Notes: generated by a model from the sequence alone, not told the origin. A DNA stretch of 64,000 nucleotides from Bacillus sp. SLBN-46 (GCF_031453555.1 NZ_JAVIZM010000001.1:1743001-1807000), one strand, 5' to 3'; positions 16,978-26,390 are shown, counted from the first letter of the stretch. Numbers and translations are program-made.

Positions 16978-17007
16978 GAGCTAAAGGGTCGTCTTTGGCT
17001 CTTTTTT
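16978..17007 (+). terminator. Terminator or attenuator between nrdR and dnaB
   Basis: GAGCTAAAG (16978-16986) pairs with CTTTGGCTC (16993-17001), with one G-U pair and a six-base loop, followed by six Ts. It starts two bases after the nrdR stop and ends 30 bp before the dnaB start. Confidence 0.75.
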
Positions 17008-17036
17008 CACTATTGAAAGAGAAAGGTTGGAATCAT

Positions 17037-18434
17037 ATGGCGCAGCATTGGCAGGAAATTCTTCCTATCGATCGTTATATTGTAGCAGCTGATGGACTGC
17101 TCCATGAGTATGACCGGAAAGTGCTGACGTTTCTATACCAGCCCTTGATTGGGTCAACTTGTTTAAGCTTGTATATGACACTCTGGGCGGAACTGGAGGA
17201 AAATAGACTCTGGTCTGATTCATCCACGCACCATCTGTTAATGAACCTGTTAGGGTTAAATTTAAAGGATATATATGAAGCGCGTTTAAAGCTAGAGGGA
17301 ATAGGGTTATTAAAAACCTTTGTTAAAACAGAGGAGGGAGATCGGTCCTTTATATATGAGCTCATCCCGCCTTTAACGCCTGAACAATTCTTTTTGGATG
17401 GAATGTTAAATATATTTCTTTATCGAAAAATTGGAAAAAACCATTTTGCCCGTCTAAAACGGTTTTTCTCTGACCAGCAAATGCCAAAGGAAAAGGAATA
17501 TCAGGATGTAACCAAGGCGTTCCAAGATGTGTTTGCTTCAGCTACGCCTGGTAGTCTTCAATATCTTCAAGGAATTTCTGAGGAAATGGAACAAGAGGAG
17601 AATCACCATTTTATTGGTCGGAATGATTCGAAACCAATCCAAATCGAATTAAATACATTTGATTTTGACTTATTGATCTCAGGGTTAAATGAATCTCTTG
17701 TACCTAAAAAGTCTCTAACCCAAAAGGTAAAAGAGGTAATAAGCAATTTAGCCTTCCTGTATAATATTGACCCTATTCAGATGAAAAATATTGTCCTAAG
17801 TGCAGTCAATGAATCAAGTGAAATTGATATGGAAGAATTGCGTAAGGGGGCCCGTGATTGGTATCAGTATGTCAATCAGGATCAGCTGCCAAGTTTAATT
17901 GAACGAACGCAGCCTGCTGCCCAACAGGTCCAAAAAGATGAACCAAAAACACAGGAAGAAAAACTCATACGTTATTTAGAAACCACTTCCCCATTAAGAG
18001 TTTTAAAGGATTTGTCTGGCGGCGGAGAACCATCGAAGTCAGATCTGCAGATTATTGAGGAAGTGATGTTTAAGCAAAAGCTTCTTCCAGGTGTAATAAA
18101 TGTACTTATTCAGTTTGTGATGCTTAAAACAGATATGAAACTTACTAAAGGGTATGTAGAAAAGATAGCTGGTCACTGGGCGAGGAAGCAAATAAAAACA
18201 GTGAAAGAAGCAATGGACTTAGCTAAGAACGAACATCGTACGTATATCGGTTGGACAGATAACAAAAAGACCGGAAGGCCGTCGAAACAAAAAACCATTC
18301 GTAAAGAGCTCATTCCAGAGTGGTTTGAGGAAATCCCGGAAGAAGGAAAAGCTGCTATCCAAACGAACAAATCAGAAGAGGACGAAGCGAAAAAGCGGGC
18401 GATAGAAGAAAAATTAAAGGCGTTTAGAAAGTAG
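17037..18434 (+). CDS. dnaB: Replication initiation and membrane attachment protein DnaB
   Basis: Firmicutes helicase co-loader that acts with DnaD and DnaI to load DnaC at oriC and at restart sites. It is not the E. coli DnaB helicase. The 465 residues match the family, with the N-terminal LTFLYQPLIGSTCLSLYMTLW near 27-47 and basic, charged C-terminal helices. The frame is open 14 codons further upstream, across the terminator stem; I chose ATG 17037 because it follows GAAAGGTTGG and aligns with the family start. dnaI follows immediately. Confidence 0.93.
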   Translation: MAQHWQEILPIDRYIVAADGLLHEYDRKVLTFLYQPLIGSTCLSLYMTLWAELEENRLWSDSSTHHLLMNLLGLNLKDIYEARLKLEGIGLLKTFVKTEEGDRSFIYELIPPLTPEQFFLDGMLNIFLYRKIGKNHFARLKRFFSDQQMPKEKEYQDVTKAFQDVFASATPGSLQYLQGISEEMEQEENHHFIGRNDSKPIQIELNTFDFDLLISGLNESLVPKKSLTQKVKEVISNLAFLYNIDPIQMKNIVLSAVNESSEIDMEELRKGARDWYQYVNQDQLPSLIERTQPAAQQVQKDEPKTQEEKLIRYLETTSPLRVLKDLSGGGEPSKSDLQIIEEVMFKQKLLPGVINVLIQFVMLKTDMKLTKGYVEKIAGHWARKQIKTVKEAMDLAKNEHRTYIGWTDNKKTGRPSKQKTIRKELIPEWFEEIPEEGKAAIQTNKSEEDEAKKRAIEEKLKAFRK

Positions 18435-18446
18435 GGGGTGAATGAG

Positions 18447-19373
18447 ATGGAAAGGATTAATAGAACATTACAACGGCTGGCATCAAATGAAAGCTTTAAG
18501 AAACGGTATGAAAAACAGCGCCAGGAGGTTCTACAGAATCGTGAGATTAAATCGTTTTTAGCTCAACATCAGGATAAAATTACTCCAGAGATGATTGATA
18601 AAAGCATGAGTAAGCTCTACGAGTATACAAAACAAAGTCAGGAATGTGAGCGCTGTGAAAGCCTTGAAAAATGTATTAATTTTATGCAAGGTTACCACCC
18701 TGAACTCGTTTTATCTTTGAATTCGATTGATGTAATTTATAAGCGCTGCCCCAGAAAAGTGATGGCAGATGAGAAAAAGAAAAACGAAAAGTTAATTAAA
18801 AGTCTTTATGTGCCTAAAGATATATTGGAAGCTACCTTTGAGGATTTTGAAGGGGACACTGGTCGACTGGATGCAGTGGACAAAGCTGCGACCTTTTTAA
18901 TGAATTACGAGCAGGGGAAAAAACAAAAAGGATTATATCTTTATGGGAAATTTGGTGTTGGTAAGTCCTTTTTGTTAGGTGCGATAGCAAATGAACTCGC
19001 TAAAAAACAGATCTCATCGATGATTGTTTATGTTCCTGAATTACTGAGAGAGATGAAAAGTTCTATTGCTGATTCTACACTGAATGAAAAAATAGAGGCA
19101 TTAAAAAAAGAACCTGTATTAATGTTGGATGACATAGGGGCGGAAGCAATGTCAAGTTGGACAAGAGATGAAGTATTAGGGCCAATCTTACAATTTCGAA
19201 TGCTTGAGAGTCTTCCAACATTTTTTACCTCGAATTTTGATTTTCAAGGTTTGGAGCATCATTTAACCTACAGTCAGCGTGGTGAAGAGGAAAAGATGAA
19301 GGCCATGCGAATCATGGAGCGAATTCGCACCTTAAGTGAGCCAGTTCTAGTTGGTGGTCCTAATAGGCGTTAA
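18447..19373 (+). CDS. dnaI: Primosomal protein DnaI
   Basis: AAA+ helicase loader for the replicative helicase. The N-terminal zinc-binding region has cysteines in CERCESLEKC and a later KRCPR. The C-terminal AAA+ domain has Walker A GKFGVGKS near residue 168 and Walker B LMLDDIGAE near 229, and ends with a conserved arginine-rich tail. A GTG at 18438 is also in frame, but it lies inside the ribosome site AGGGGGTGA. ATG 18447, six bases downstream, aligns with the family start and gives 308 residues. It is coupled to dnaB. Confidence 0.95.
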   Translation: MERINRTLQRLASNESFKKRYEKQRQEVLQNREIKSFLAQHQDKITPEMIDKSMSKLYEYTKQSQECERCESLEKCINFMQGYHPELVLSLNSIDVIYKRCPRKVMADEKKKNEKLIKSLYVPKDILEATFEDFEGDTGRLDAVDKAATFLMNYEQGKKQKGLYLYGKFGVGKSFLLGAIANELAKKQISSMIVYVPELLREMKSSIADSTLNEKIEALKKEPVLMLDDIGAEAMSSWTRDEVLGPILQFRMLESLPTFFTSNFDFQGLEHHLTYSQRGEEEKMKAMRIMERIRTLSEPVLVGGPNRR

Positions 19374-19396
19374 TATGTATTAAATGTGATTCCAAC

Positions 19397-19430
19397 GGAT
19401 TACCGGAACAACCGGTAGTCCTTTTTTTAT
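19397..19430 (+). terminator. Terminator after dnaI
   Basis: GGATTACCGG pairs with CCGGTAGTCC around AACAA, followed by seven Ts. Confidence 0.85.
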
Positions 19431-19523
19431 TATTATAGTAAAAAAACTGTAGCTATCTAACTTCTATTTTGGCCAAGTCCCCCATATATATTAAACAGAC
19501 AATGCCTCAAAGGGGGGATTTGG

Positions 19524-20405
19524 TTGGCGGAAATCATCTTCCAAAGCAAGCTGGATGCACAAAAACTTTATAACCACTTGCTGAAGTACGTACCATATAA
19601 TCCAATGAATGAAACTATTCTTCTTTTAGAAGATCGACATATAGTAAAAATAGTTGATATTTGCTTTTCTACGGATCTGTTTGACAGGGTGAAATCGGCC
19701 TTTTATCAGTTTATAACAAATACGAAACGGGATCATTGGTTTCGAGAGATAGTAAGGGATCACTATTTTTATTCTGACATGGAAGAGCAACAGCAGATTA
19801 TTGATATTATCTATTCCATACTGGACGGGCAAAGAGAAGATCTTGCTGTTTTATTAAAAGAAATAAATGAAGAGCCTAACCTAATTAGTGCCGCTATTGA
19901 TGAGATTCTTCATGAAAATGTCACGTTCTCTTTCGACTCTTTTGTTAAATTTCGCCTGCGACCCTATCTGCAAACGCTAGAAAGCTATGTTGAGATTGCC
20001 ATTGATGAATACAAAATGGAGCAGGAATATCAAATGTTTGTACACATGCTAAGAGACTTTTTAGTGAACCGTGAACCCAAAATGGATACGCTTCATTTAT
20101 TGTTCGATGAGGAAATTACTTTTTTTAATGAGGATTTTGTTGAAATTAAAAGAGGCGAATTAACAAAATTGATTGATAGAAGGTTATTGGTGAATCATCC
20201 TGTTTATGTTGACTCTGCTTCCATTGCACCGCTGCTGTCACTTGCACCAACGTCTATTTTTATTTATACAAAAGATCCTGATGAGCCACTGGTTAGAACC
20301 ATCAAGAATATATTTGAGGAAAGAGTAACCCTTAAGGAGTATGGTGCACTTCGTGAGATTAAAAAATGGACTTCTGAAAAAAATTCATCGGAAAATCATG
20401 CATAG
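19524..20405 (+). CDS. ytxC: Sporulation protein YtxC
   Basis: A 293-residue acidic, mostly helical soluble protein of the YtxC family, whose B. subtilis member is linked to sporulation but lacks a defined biochemical role. The start is TTG, five bases after AGGGGGGA; no other start fits the ribosome site. Position after dnaI is conserved. It is followed by the thrS T-box region with its own promoter. Confidence 0.85.
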   Translation: MAEIIFQSKLDAQKLYNHLLKYVPYNPMNETILLLEDRHIVKIVDICFSTDLFDRVKSAFYQFITNTKRDHWFREIVRDHYFYSDMEEQQQIIDIIYSILDGQREDLAVLLKEINEEPNLISAAIDEILHENVTFSFDSFVKFRLRPYLQTLESYVEIAIDEYKMEQEYQMFVHMLRDFLVNREPKMDTLHLLFDEEITFFNEDFVEIKRGELTKLIDRRLLVNHPVYVDSASIAPLLSLAPTSIFIYTKDPDEPLVRTIKNIFEERVTLKEYGALREIKKWTSEKNSSENHA

Positions 20406-20441
20406 AAAATAAAATAATGTCAATATTTAGTTTTATGCACC

Positions 20442-20470
20442 TTGCAATTTTAAAAGTAAATCATTATAAT
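20442..20470 (+). promoter_or_regulatory. thrS promoter
   Basis: TTGCAA (20442-20447), 17 bp, TATAAT (20465-20470), just upstream of the T-box leader. Confidence 0.7.
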
Positions 20471-20477
20471 AACGTAC

Positions 20478-20760
20478 ATAGCAAATATGTAGTAAAAGTA
20501 ATGATAAGGACAACAGTATTTCATTTACGGTTTCTAGAGAGGAAGACCACCGGCTGAAAGTCTTCTAACACGGGATAAATACTTACCACCTTTAAACTTC
20601 AGCAGTGAACATTTCCTGTTCTATGGAATTAGTAATTGTTGACGGCAACAGCCGTTACCTGACCAAAGTCATGATCAATCGTTTGTATTGAACATGAAAA
20701 ATTGGGTGGAACCACGTGTTAATCAAAACTCGTCCCTATTCCAGGGACGGGTTTTTTTAT
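20478..20760 (+). promoter_or_regulatory. T-box leader, threonine type
   Basis: The T-box sequence TGGGTGGAACCACG is at 20703-20716, and the terminator CTCGTCCCT/AGGGACGGG with a T-run is at about 20728-20757. The Stem I AGAGAGGAAGACC ... GGCTGAAAG arrangement is present. GTATTT and AAATAC flank the specifier loop, which shows ACC codons at 20585-20590, matching threonine. Uncharged tRNA-Thr would stabilise the antiterminator. An open frame from 20688 runs through this RNA but is not a gene. Confidence 0.92.
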
Positions 20761-20825
20761 TTTTTAAAAGCGATAGAAGGATTTTTGATAGTCCAGAAAC
20801 GCTCAAAATCAAAGGAGGAATTACC

Positions 20826-22761
20826 ATGTCAGACGTTGTTAAGATTTCGTTTCCAGATGGGGCAGTAAAGGAGTTTCCACGGGGAACAACAACGGAAGAT
20901 ATTGCCGCTTCCATTAGCCCTGGCCTTAAGAAAAAAGCCATTGCTGGTAAATGGAATGGAACTATGTTCGATCTTCGTCGTCCAATTATGGAGGACGGTT
21001 CTATAGAAATCGTTGTTCCTGAATCAAGTGATGCGCTAGAGGTATTGCGACACAGTACAGCACACTTAATGGCTCAAGCTGTAAGAAGACTGTATCCAAA
21101 TGCAAACCTTGGTGTAGGTCCGGTGATCGAGGGTGGATTTTATTATGATATGGACCTTGAGGTGTCGTTAACACCAGAGGACCTTCCAAAAATCGAAAAA
21201 GAAATGGCGAAAATCGTTAATGAAAATATTGAAATTGTTCGCAAAGAAGTAAGCCGTGCTGACGCTGTTCAATTATTTAAAGAAGCAGGAGACCCTTACA
21301 AGCTTGAACTAATTGAAGCGATTCCTGATGAAGAAACCGTGACAATCTACGAACAAGGTGATTTTTTCGACCTTTGCCGTGGGGTTCATGTTCCTTCAAC
21401 TGGAAAAATTAAAGAATTTAAACTTTTGAGTATTGCGGGTGCTTACTGGGCGCGGTGATAGCAATAATAAAATGCTGCAACGTATCTACGGAACGGCCTT
21501 TTTTAAGAAAGAGGATTTGGCTGAACACCTTCGCCTTCTTGAAGAAGCGAAAGAACGTGACCACCGTAAAATTGGTAAAGAGTTGAGCTTATTTACAACT
21601 AATCAATTAGTCGGTCAAGGGTTGCCACTATGGCTTCCTAAAGGGGCTACTATCCGCCGTGTAATCGAACGATATATCGTAGATAAGGAACAACGACTAG
21701 GATATGACCATGTGTATACACCGGTTATGGGTAGCGTAGATTTATATAAAACTTCTGGCCACTGGGATCACTATCATGAAGATATGTTCCCTGTAATGGA
21801 AATGGAGAACGAACAATTAGTTCTGCGTCCGATGAACTGTCCGCATCATATGATGGTTTACAAGAACAGTATCCACAGCTATCGTGAATTACCAATTCGT
21901 ATCGCAGAGCTGGGATTAATGCACAGATATGAAATGTCAGGTGCATTAGCTGGTTTGCAGCGTGTTCGTGGGATGACATTAAATGATGCGCACATCTTCG
22001 TCCGTCCAGATCAAATTAAGGATGAATTTAAACGTGTCGTCAACTTAATCCTAAATGTTTACAAAGATTTCAACATTGACGACTATTCGTTCCGACTTTC
22101 TTACCGCGACCCACAGGATACAGAAAAATATTTTAACGATGATGCAATGTGGGAAAAAGCGCAAAGCATGCTGAAGGAAGCAATGGATGACCTTGGTTTA
22201 GATTATTTCGAAGCAGAAGGCGAAGCTGCATTCTATGGTCCAAAACTTGATGTTCAGGTGAAAACAGCACTAGGTAAAGATGAAACTCTTTCCACTGTTC
22301 AACTTGACTTCTTACTTCCAGAGCGATTTGACTTAACTTATGTGGGTGAAGATGGTAAGCAACATCGTCCTGTTGTTATCCATCGTGGTGTCGTATCAAC
22401 AATGGAACGTTTTGTTGCCTTCTTAATTGAAGAGTATAAAGGAGCATTCCCAACTTGGTTGGCACCAGTTCAAGTTCAAGTGATTCCTGTTTCTCCAGGT
22501 GTTCACTACGATTATGCAAAGCAAGTACAGGAACAGCTTCAAAATGAAGGCTTCCGTGTAGAATTAGATGGCCGTGATGAAAAGATTGGTTATAAAATTC
22601 GTGAAGCACAAATGCAAAAAATACCATATATGCTCGTTGTCGGTGACAAAGAAGTGGAAGATCATGCGGTTAACGTTCGTAAATATGGTGAGCAAAACTC
22701 AGAAACAAAGCCGTTTGCTGACTTCCTAGCCGAAATAAAAGGGGAAGTGCAAAGAGGATAA
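20826..22761 (+). pseudogene. thrS: Threonyl-tRNA synthetase, interrupted by a one-base frameshift
   Basis: Charges tRNA-Thr. After ATG 20826 (ribosome site AAAGGAGGAAT) come a TGS domain (about 1-64) and the editing domain with [11 protein letters not shown]. The frame ends at a TGA at 21456-21458, after 210 residues. The protein continues in the +1 frame from GGG CGC GGT, giving the class II catalytic core and anticodon-binding domain to 22761. Removing one G from GGG at 21448-21450 restores the family sequence [12 protein letters not shown] and a product of 644 residues, the normal length. The second part lacks a ribosome site. As written the gene is broken; a sequencing error is plausible because thrS is normally essential unless a paralogue (thrZ) exists. 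Confidence 0.9.
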
Positions 22762-22768
22762 ATTTTTC

Positions 22769-22801
22769 AGAAAGAGAGGGTCATACCTCTCTTTCTTTTT
22801 G
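22769..22801 (+). terminator. Terminator after thrS
   Basis: AGAAAGAGAGG pairs with CCTCTCTTTCT around a short loop, followed by a T-run. Confidence 0.85.
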
Positions 22802-22877
22802 TTTTTGAAAAAAATATATTGAATAATTTTTGGTTTCTTGCTACAATAAATTTCGTTGTCATGAATTAATAGTTCGT

Positions 22878-22907
22878 TTGACAATACGTCTTTGTTTATG
22901 TTATAGT
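22878..22907 (+). promoter_or_regulatory. infC operon promoter
   Basis: TTGACA (22878-22883), 18 bp, TATAGT (22902-22907). It would drive the leader and infC-rpmI-rplT. Confidence 0.65.
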
Positions 22908-22924
22908 TACAAAGGTTAAATTGA

Positions 22925-23062
22925 ATATGATTTTGGGAAAAGAAGAAGCACCCGCTTCTCACCTGATTGACGCATACGGCAGTTGGCAGGTTTTACGTGA
23001 ACTTTTTGTTTATTTACTTTTGTTTCGTAAAGTGTGGGTGTATTCATCCGCACTTTTTTGTT
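22925..23062 (+). promoter_or_regulatory. L20-type autoregulatory leader of infC-rpmI-rplT
   Basis: The leader holds the conserved stretch CCCGCTTCTCACCTGATTGA followed by a terminator, AAAGTGTGGGTG (23029-23040) pairing with CATCCGCACTTT and a T-run. In B. subtilis this leader binds ribosomal protein L20 and stops transcription before infC when L20 is in excess. The identification rests on the conserved segment and the operon. In 23063-23180 I see no gene. Confidence 0.75.
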
Positions 23063-23194
23063 TGTGTACTTAAGAAATAGCACTTATAAAAAGTTTTATA
23101 CCTGTCGATTCCAATTAGGGTGTCAAATAGTAAGGTGAATCATTCTTGTACCCATGACGTTGTATTCGTGAAAAAACCTTGGAGGTGGCTAATT

Positions 23195-23710
23195 ATTAGC
23201 AAAGACATGTTGTTAAATGAGGGCATCCGCGCTCGCGAAGTTCGTTTGATTGACCAAAATGGCGAACAGTTAGGGATTAAATCCAAAAACGAAGCGTTGG
23301 AGATTGCCGGACGAGTAAATCTTGATTTGGTACTTGTAGCACCAAATGCAAAGCCTCCGGTAGCCCGGATTATGGACTATGGCAAATTCAAATTCGAGAA
23401 TCAAAAGAAAGAAAAAGAAGCTCGTAAGAATCAAAAGATTATTACTACTAAAGAAGTTCGTCTAAGCCCAACGATAGATGAGCATGACTTTAATACAAAG
23501 CTTCGTAATGCTATTAAGTTTTTGGAAAAAGGCGACAAGGTAAAAGCTTCCATCCGATTTAAGGGTCGAGCAATTACCCATAAAGAAATTGGTCAACGTG
23601 TATTAGACCGTTTCTCTGAAGCATGCAAGGAAGTAGCGACTATTGAGTCACATCCAAAAATGGATGGCCGAAGCATGTTCTTGGTTCTAGCACCTAAAGC
23701 TGATAAGTAA
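23195..23710 (+). CDS. infC: Translation initiation factor IF-3
   Basis: Binds the 30S subunit, checks initiation codons and prevents subunit joining. I place the start at the ATT at 23195, six bases after GGAGGTGG, giving 171 residues beginning [13 protein letters not shown]. This agrees with the AUU start known for infC in Geobacillus and E. coli, which lets IF-3 limit its own synthesis. A preceding ATT at 23192 would add one residue; the upstream GTG 23120 reading is not supported. Both IF-3 domains are present, joined by the lysine-rich linker [11 protein letters not shown]. Confidence 0.93.
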   Translation: MSKDMLLNEGIRAREVRLIDQNGEQLGIKSKNEALEIAGRVNLDLVLVAPNAKPPVARIMDYGKFKFENQKKEKEARKNQKIITTKEVRLSPTIDEHDFNTKLRNAIKFLEKGDKVKASIRFKGRAITHKEIGQRVLDRFSEACKEVATIESHPKMDGRSMFLVLAPKADK

Positions 23711-23726
23711 TAAGGAGGATATTCCA

Positions 23727-23927
23727 ATGCCAAAAATGAAAACTCACCGCGGCGCTGCAAAGCGTTTCAAAAAGACTGGTTCTGGTCAACTTAAGCGTGA
23801 CCATGCTTATACAAGCCATTTATTCGCAAACAAATCTACAAAAGCTAAGCGTAAACTTCGCAAAGGATCTCTTGTTTCTAAAGGCGATTTCAAACGCATT
23901 CGTCAATTATTAACTTACGTTAAGTAA
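23727..23927 (+). CDS. rpmI: 50S ribosomal protein L35
   Basis: A 66-residue strongly basic ribosomal protein with the L35 start [19 protein letters not shown]. It lies between infC and rplT in the conserved operon, with TAAGGAGGAT upstream of its ATG. Normal length. Confidence 0.98.
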   Translation: MPKMKTHRGAAKRFKKTGSGQLKRDHAYTSHLFANKSTKAKRKLRKGSLVSKGDFKRIRQLLTYVK

Positions 23928-23964
23928 TCTCGGACAGATTGATTTATTATAGGAGGGAAATTAC

Positions 23965-24321
23965 ATGCCACGTGTAAAAGGCGGTACAGTTACTCGCAAA
24001 CGTCGTAAAAAAGTTCTTAAATTAGCAAAAGGTTATTACGGTTCAAAACATACATTATATAAAGTTGCTAACCAACAGGTTATGAAATCTTTAATGTATG
24101 CATTCCGCGATCGTCGTCAAAAGAAGCGCGACTTCCGCAAACTTTGGATTACTCGTATCAATGCAGCAGCTCGTATGAACGGTCTTTCTTACAGCCGTTT
24201 AATGCATGGCTTAAAGCTTGCTGGTATCGAAGTAAACCGCAAGATGCTTGCTGAATTAGCAGTAAGCGATGCTAACGCATTTGCTGAATTAGCAAACCAA
24301 GCTAAACAACAACAAAAATAA
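23965..24321 (+). CDS. rplT: 50S ribosomal protein L20
   Basis: A 118-residue basic 23S rRNA-binding protein needed early in 50S assembly, with the conserved start [15 protein letters not shown] and the C-terminal globular part ([24 protein letters not shown]) that also binds the operon leader for feedback control. The ATG follows TAGGAGGG. It ends the operon before a terminator. Confidence 0.98.
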   Translation: MPRVKGGTVTRKRRKKVLKLAKGYYGSKHTLYKVANQQVMKSLMYAFRDRRQKKRDFRKLWITRINAAARMNGLSYSRLMHGLKLAGIEVNRKMLAELAVSDANAFAELANQAKQQQK

Positions 24322-24332
24322 TTAAAGATATA

Positions 24333-24363
24333 AAGCCATTCTCTCTTGAGGATGGCTTTTTCT
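24333..24363 (+). terminator. Terminator after rplT
   Basis: GCCATTCTC pairs with GAGGATGGC around TCTT, followed by a T-run. Confidence 0.85.
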
Positions 24364-24380
24364 ATAAGGGGGATACAGCA

Positions 24381-24650
24381 TTGGATAGTAAACTGCTTTT
24401 ACTTATGGTCTATGTCATAATGAGCCTAATAGGACTTTTTATTATGGGAGAAGATAAAAAGCGTGCCAAGAAACATCAATATCGAATTTCTGAGAGGACC
24501 TTATGGCTGGTAGCATTATTTGGCGGTGCCATCGGAACGACTGCAGGAATGCAGATTTACCGTCATAAAACAAAGCATTTAGCATTTCAAATCGGCTTTC
24601 CCTTTCTAGCGGGAGTCGAACTGATACTTTTAATAAAGGTTTGGTGGTAA
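24381..24650 (+). CDS. ysdA: DUF1294 membrane protein YsdA
   Basis: An 89-residue membrane protein with an N-terminal helix (about 4-22), a basic loop (DKKRAKKHQYRISERTLW) and the glycine-rich LFGGAIGTTAGMQIYRHKTKH typical of DUF1294, then a final helix. The function is unknown. The start is TTG after AAGGGGGAT. It follows rplT as in B. subtilis. Confidence 0.88.
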   Translation: MDSKLLLLMVYVIMSLIGLFIMGEDKKRAKKHQYRISERTLWLVALFGGAIGTTAGMQIYRHKTKHLAFQIGFPFLAGVELILLIKVWW

Positions 24651-24654
24651 TCGT

Positions 24655-25146
24655 ATGCAACTACAAAAACTATTTGAGATGCAAAAGGCATTGGATTCAC
24701 ATATAGAAGAAAAACATCAACTGCAAAATGAGGCTTTATTTGATCGCAAGGTTCTTGCCTTGCTTGTGGAAATTGGAGAATTGGCAAATGAAACTCGTTG
24801 TTTTAAGTTTTGGAGTGTCAAGCCTGCCTCAGATAAAGCTGTGATTCTTGAGGAGTTTGTGGACGGAATCCATTTCATATTGTCACTAGGAATTGAGTGT
24901 AATTTTAATAATATAGATATTAATTTGAGGCGGAAGCAATCAACTTTGGATGTAACCGAACAATTCCTAATTGTATATGAGACAATCGGTATGTTCCAAA
25001 AAAGCAAACAGTTTGATGATTACATAAAGGTTTTTGAAGCATATTTGCAGCTGGCCTCCTTGCTTGGATTTAATGAGAAAGAAATGGAGCAGGCATATTT
25101 TCTTAAAAACGAAGTAAATTATCAAAGACAAGAAAATAACTATTAG
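24655..25146 (+). CDS. All-alpha dUTPase-like nucleotide pyrophosphohydrolase
   Basis: A 163-residue helical protein with the metal-binding pattern of the all-alpha dUTPase/MazG superfamily: EIGELANE near residues 38-45 and EEFVDGIHF near 64-72. These acidic residues bind Mg and dUTP in the dUTPase_2 family, so removal of dUTP is the likely role. It starts four bases after ysdA stops and is probably co-transcribed with it. In B. subtilis this position is held by ysdB, so the gene is a local difference. Confidence 0.8.
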   Translation: MQLQKLFEMQKALDSHIEEKHQLQNEALFDRKVLALLVEIGELANETRCFKFWSVKPASDKAVILEEFVDGIHFILSLGIECNFNNIDINLRRKQSTLDVTEQFLIVYETIGMFQKSKQFDDYIKVFEAYLQLASLLGFNEKEMEQAYFLKNEVNYQRQENNY

Positions 25147-25154
25147 CAGAAAAT

Positions 25155-25184
25155 TTGTAAATTTACAGTTTTTTTAGGTATAAT
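25155..25184 (+). promoter_or_regulatory. ysdC promoter with an overlapping palindrome
   Basis: TTGTAA (25155-25160), 18 bp, TATAAT (25179-25184). The perfect palindrome TGTAAATTTACA (25156-25167) overlaps the -35 box and could be an operator. Confidence 0.5.
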
Positions 25185-25220
25185 GAAGGTCGGATATACA
25201 TAATTAGGGGGGCTAAATAA

Positions 25221-26306
25221 GTGGCAAAACTTGATGAAACATTATCGATGTTAAAAGATTTAACCGATGCCAAAGGGATTCCCGGCAATGAGCGTGAAGT
25301 ACGCGAAGTAATGAAGAAATACATAACTCCATTGGCTGATGAAGTAACTACTGACGGTCTTGGAAGTTTAATAGCCAAGAAGGTCGGTAAAGAAGGCGGC
25401 CCAAAAATTATGGTTGCTGGTCATTTAGATGAAGTTGGCTTCATGATCACACAAATCGACGATAAAGGCTTTCTACGTTTTCAACCAGTTGGCGGTTGGT
25501 GGGGACAAGTCATGCTTGCACAACGTGTTACGATCGTTACAAAAAAAGGTGATGTAACGGGTATTATCGGTTCAAAGCCACCACATGTTTTATCAGCTGA
25601 AGCTCGTAAGAAACCAGTTGAAATTAAAGATATGTTCATTGATATCGGTGCATCCAGCCGTGATGAGGCACAGGAGTGGGGCGTACGTCCTGGAGATATG
25701 GTTGTTCCATACTTTGAGTTTACAGTTATGAACAACGAAAAGATGCTTTTGGCTAAAGCTTGGGATAACCGCATTGGCTGTGCCATTGCGATTGATGTAT
25801 TACGACAGCTACAAGGCACTGACCATCCGAACGTTGTTTATGGTGTAGGAGCCGTTCAAGAGGAAGTTGGTCTGCGCGGGGCGAAGACTGCCGCTGCTAA
25901 AATCCAACCGGATATCGGTTTTGCTGTTGATGTCGGTATTGCGGGTGATACGCCTGGAATCACTGAAAAAGAAGCAATGAGCAAAATGGGCAAAGGCCCA
26001 CAAGTGGTCATTTACGATGCTTCCTTAGTGGCACATAAAGGGCTTCGCGATTTCGTTACAGATACAGCAGAGGAACTAAACATTCCTTTCCAATACGAGT
26101 CCATCCCTGGCGGTGGTACGGATGCTGGTTCAATCCATCTAACACATAATGGGGTTCCTGCATTAGCGATCACAATTGCGACCCGTTATATCCATTCACA
26201 TGCAGCTATGCTTCATCGTGATGACTATGAAAATGCGGTAAAGCTAATTGTCGAAGTTATCAAACGCCTAGACCGTGAGGCAGTTGACAAGCTTACATTT
26301 GAATAA
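25221..26306 (+). CDS. ysdC: M42 family metallopeptidase YsdC
   Basis: A 361-residue cytoplasmic aminopeptidase of the glutamyl-aminopeptidase (M42) family, which forms tetrahedral assemblies degrading short peptides. Likely metal ligands and catalytic residues are in AGHLDEVGF near 68, AWDNRIG near 182, QEEVGLRGA near 214, and YIHSHAAML near 323. The start is GTG after AGGGGGGC. It has its own promoter and a terminator. Confidence 0.93.
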   Translation: MAKLDETLSMLKDLTDAKGIPGNEREVREVMKKYITPLADEVTTDGLGSLIAKKVGKEGGPKIMVAGHLDEVGFMITQIDDKGFLRFQPVGGWWGQVMLAQRVTIVTKKGDVTGIIGSKPPHVLSAEARKKPVEIKDMFIDIGASSRDEAQEWGVRPGDMVVPYFEFTVMNNEKMLLAKAWDNRIGCAIAIDVLRQLQGTDHPNVVYGVGAVQEEVGLRGAKTAAAKIQPDIGFAVDVGIAGDTPGITEKEAMSKMGKGPQVVIYDASLVAHKGLRDFVTDTAEELNIPFQYESIPGGGTDAGSIHLTHNGVPALAITIATRYIHSHAAMLHRDDYENAVKLIVEVIKRLDREAVDKLTFE

Positions 26307-26314
26307 TAAAAAGG

Positions 26315-26347
26315 AAATCCCCGGTAAAAGTCGCCGGGGATTTTTTT
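26315..26347 (+). terminator. Terminator after ysdC
   Basis: AATCCCCGG pairs with CCGGGGATT, followed by seven Ts. Confidence 0.88.
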
Positions 26348-26351
26348 GCAG

Positions 26352-26381
26352 AAAAAAGCTGCCGATTTCATATCGGCAGCT
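26352..26381 (-). terminator. Terminator after sspI
   Basis: On the minus strand AGCTGCCGAT pairs with ATCGGCAGCT, followed by a T-run. It is distinct from the neighbouring ysdC terminator on the other strand. Confidence 0.85.
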
Positions 26382-26390
26382 ACACGAAGT

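Noticed and set aside
20688-20825. N-terminal extension of ThrS read from 20688
   Set aside because: It runs through the T-box and its terminator; the real start is ATG 20826 after AAAGGAGGAAT.
21433-21470. Independent gene for the C-terminal part of ThrS, or programmed frameshifting
   Set aside because: No ribosome site precedes the TTG at 21433, and no slippery heptamer or stimulatory stem was seen; ThrS is not known to be recoded.
23120-23194. N-terminal extension of IF-3 to GTG 23120
   Set aside because: No ribosome site, no family similarity, and a perfect site GGAGGTGG lies inside the extension.
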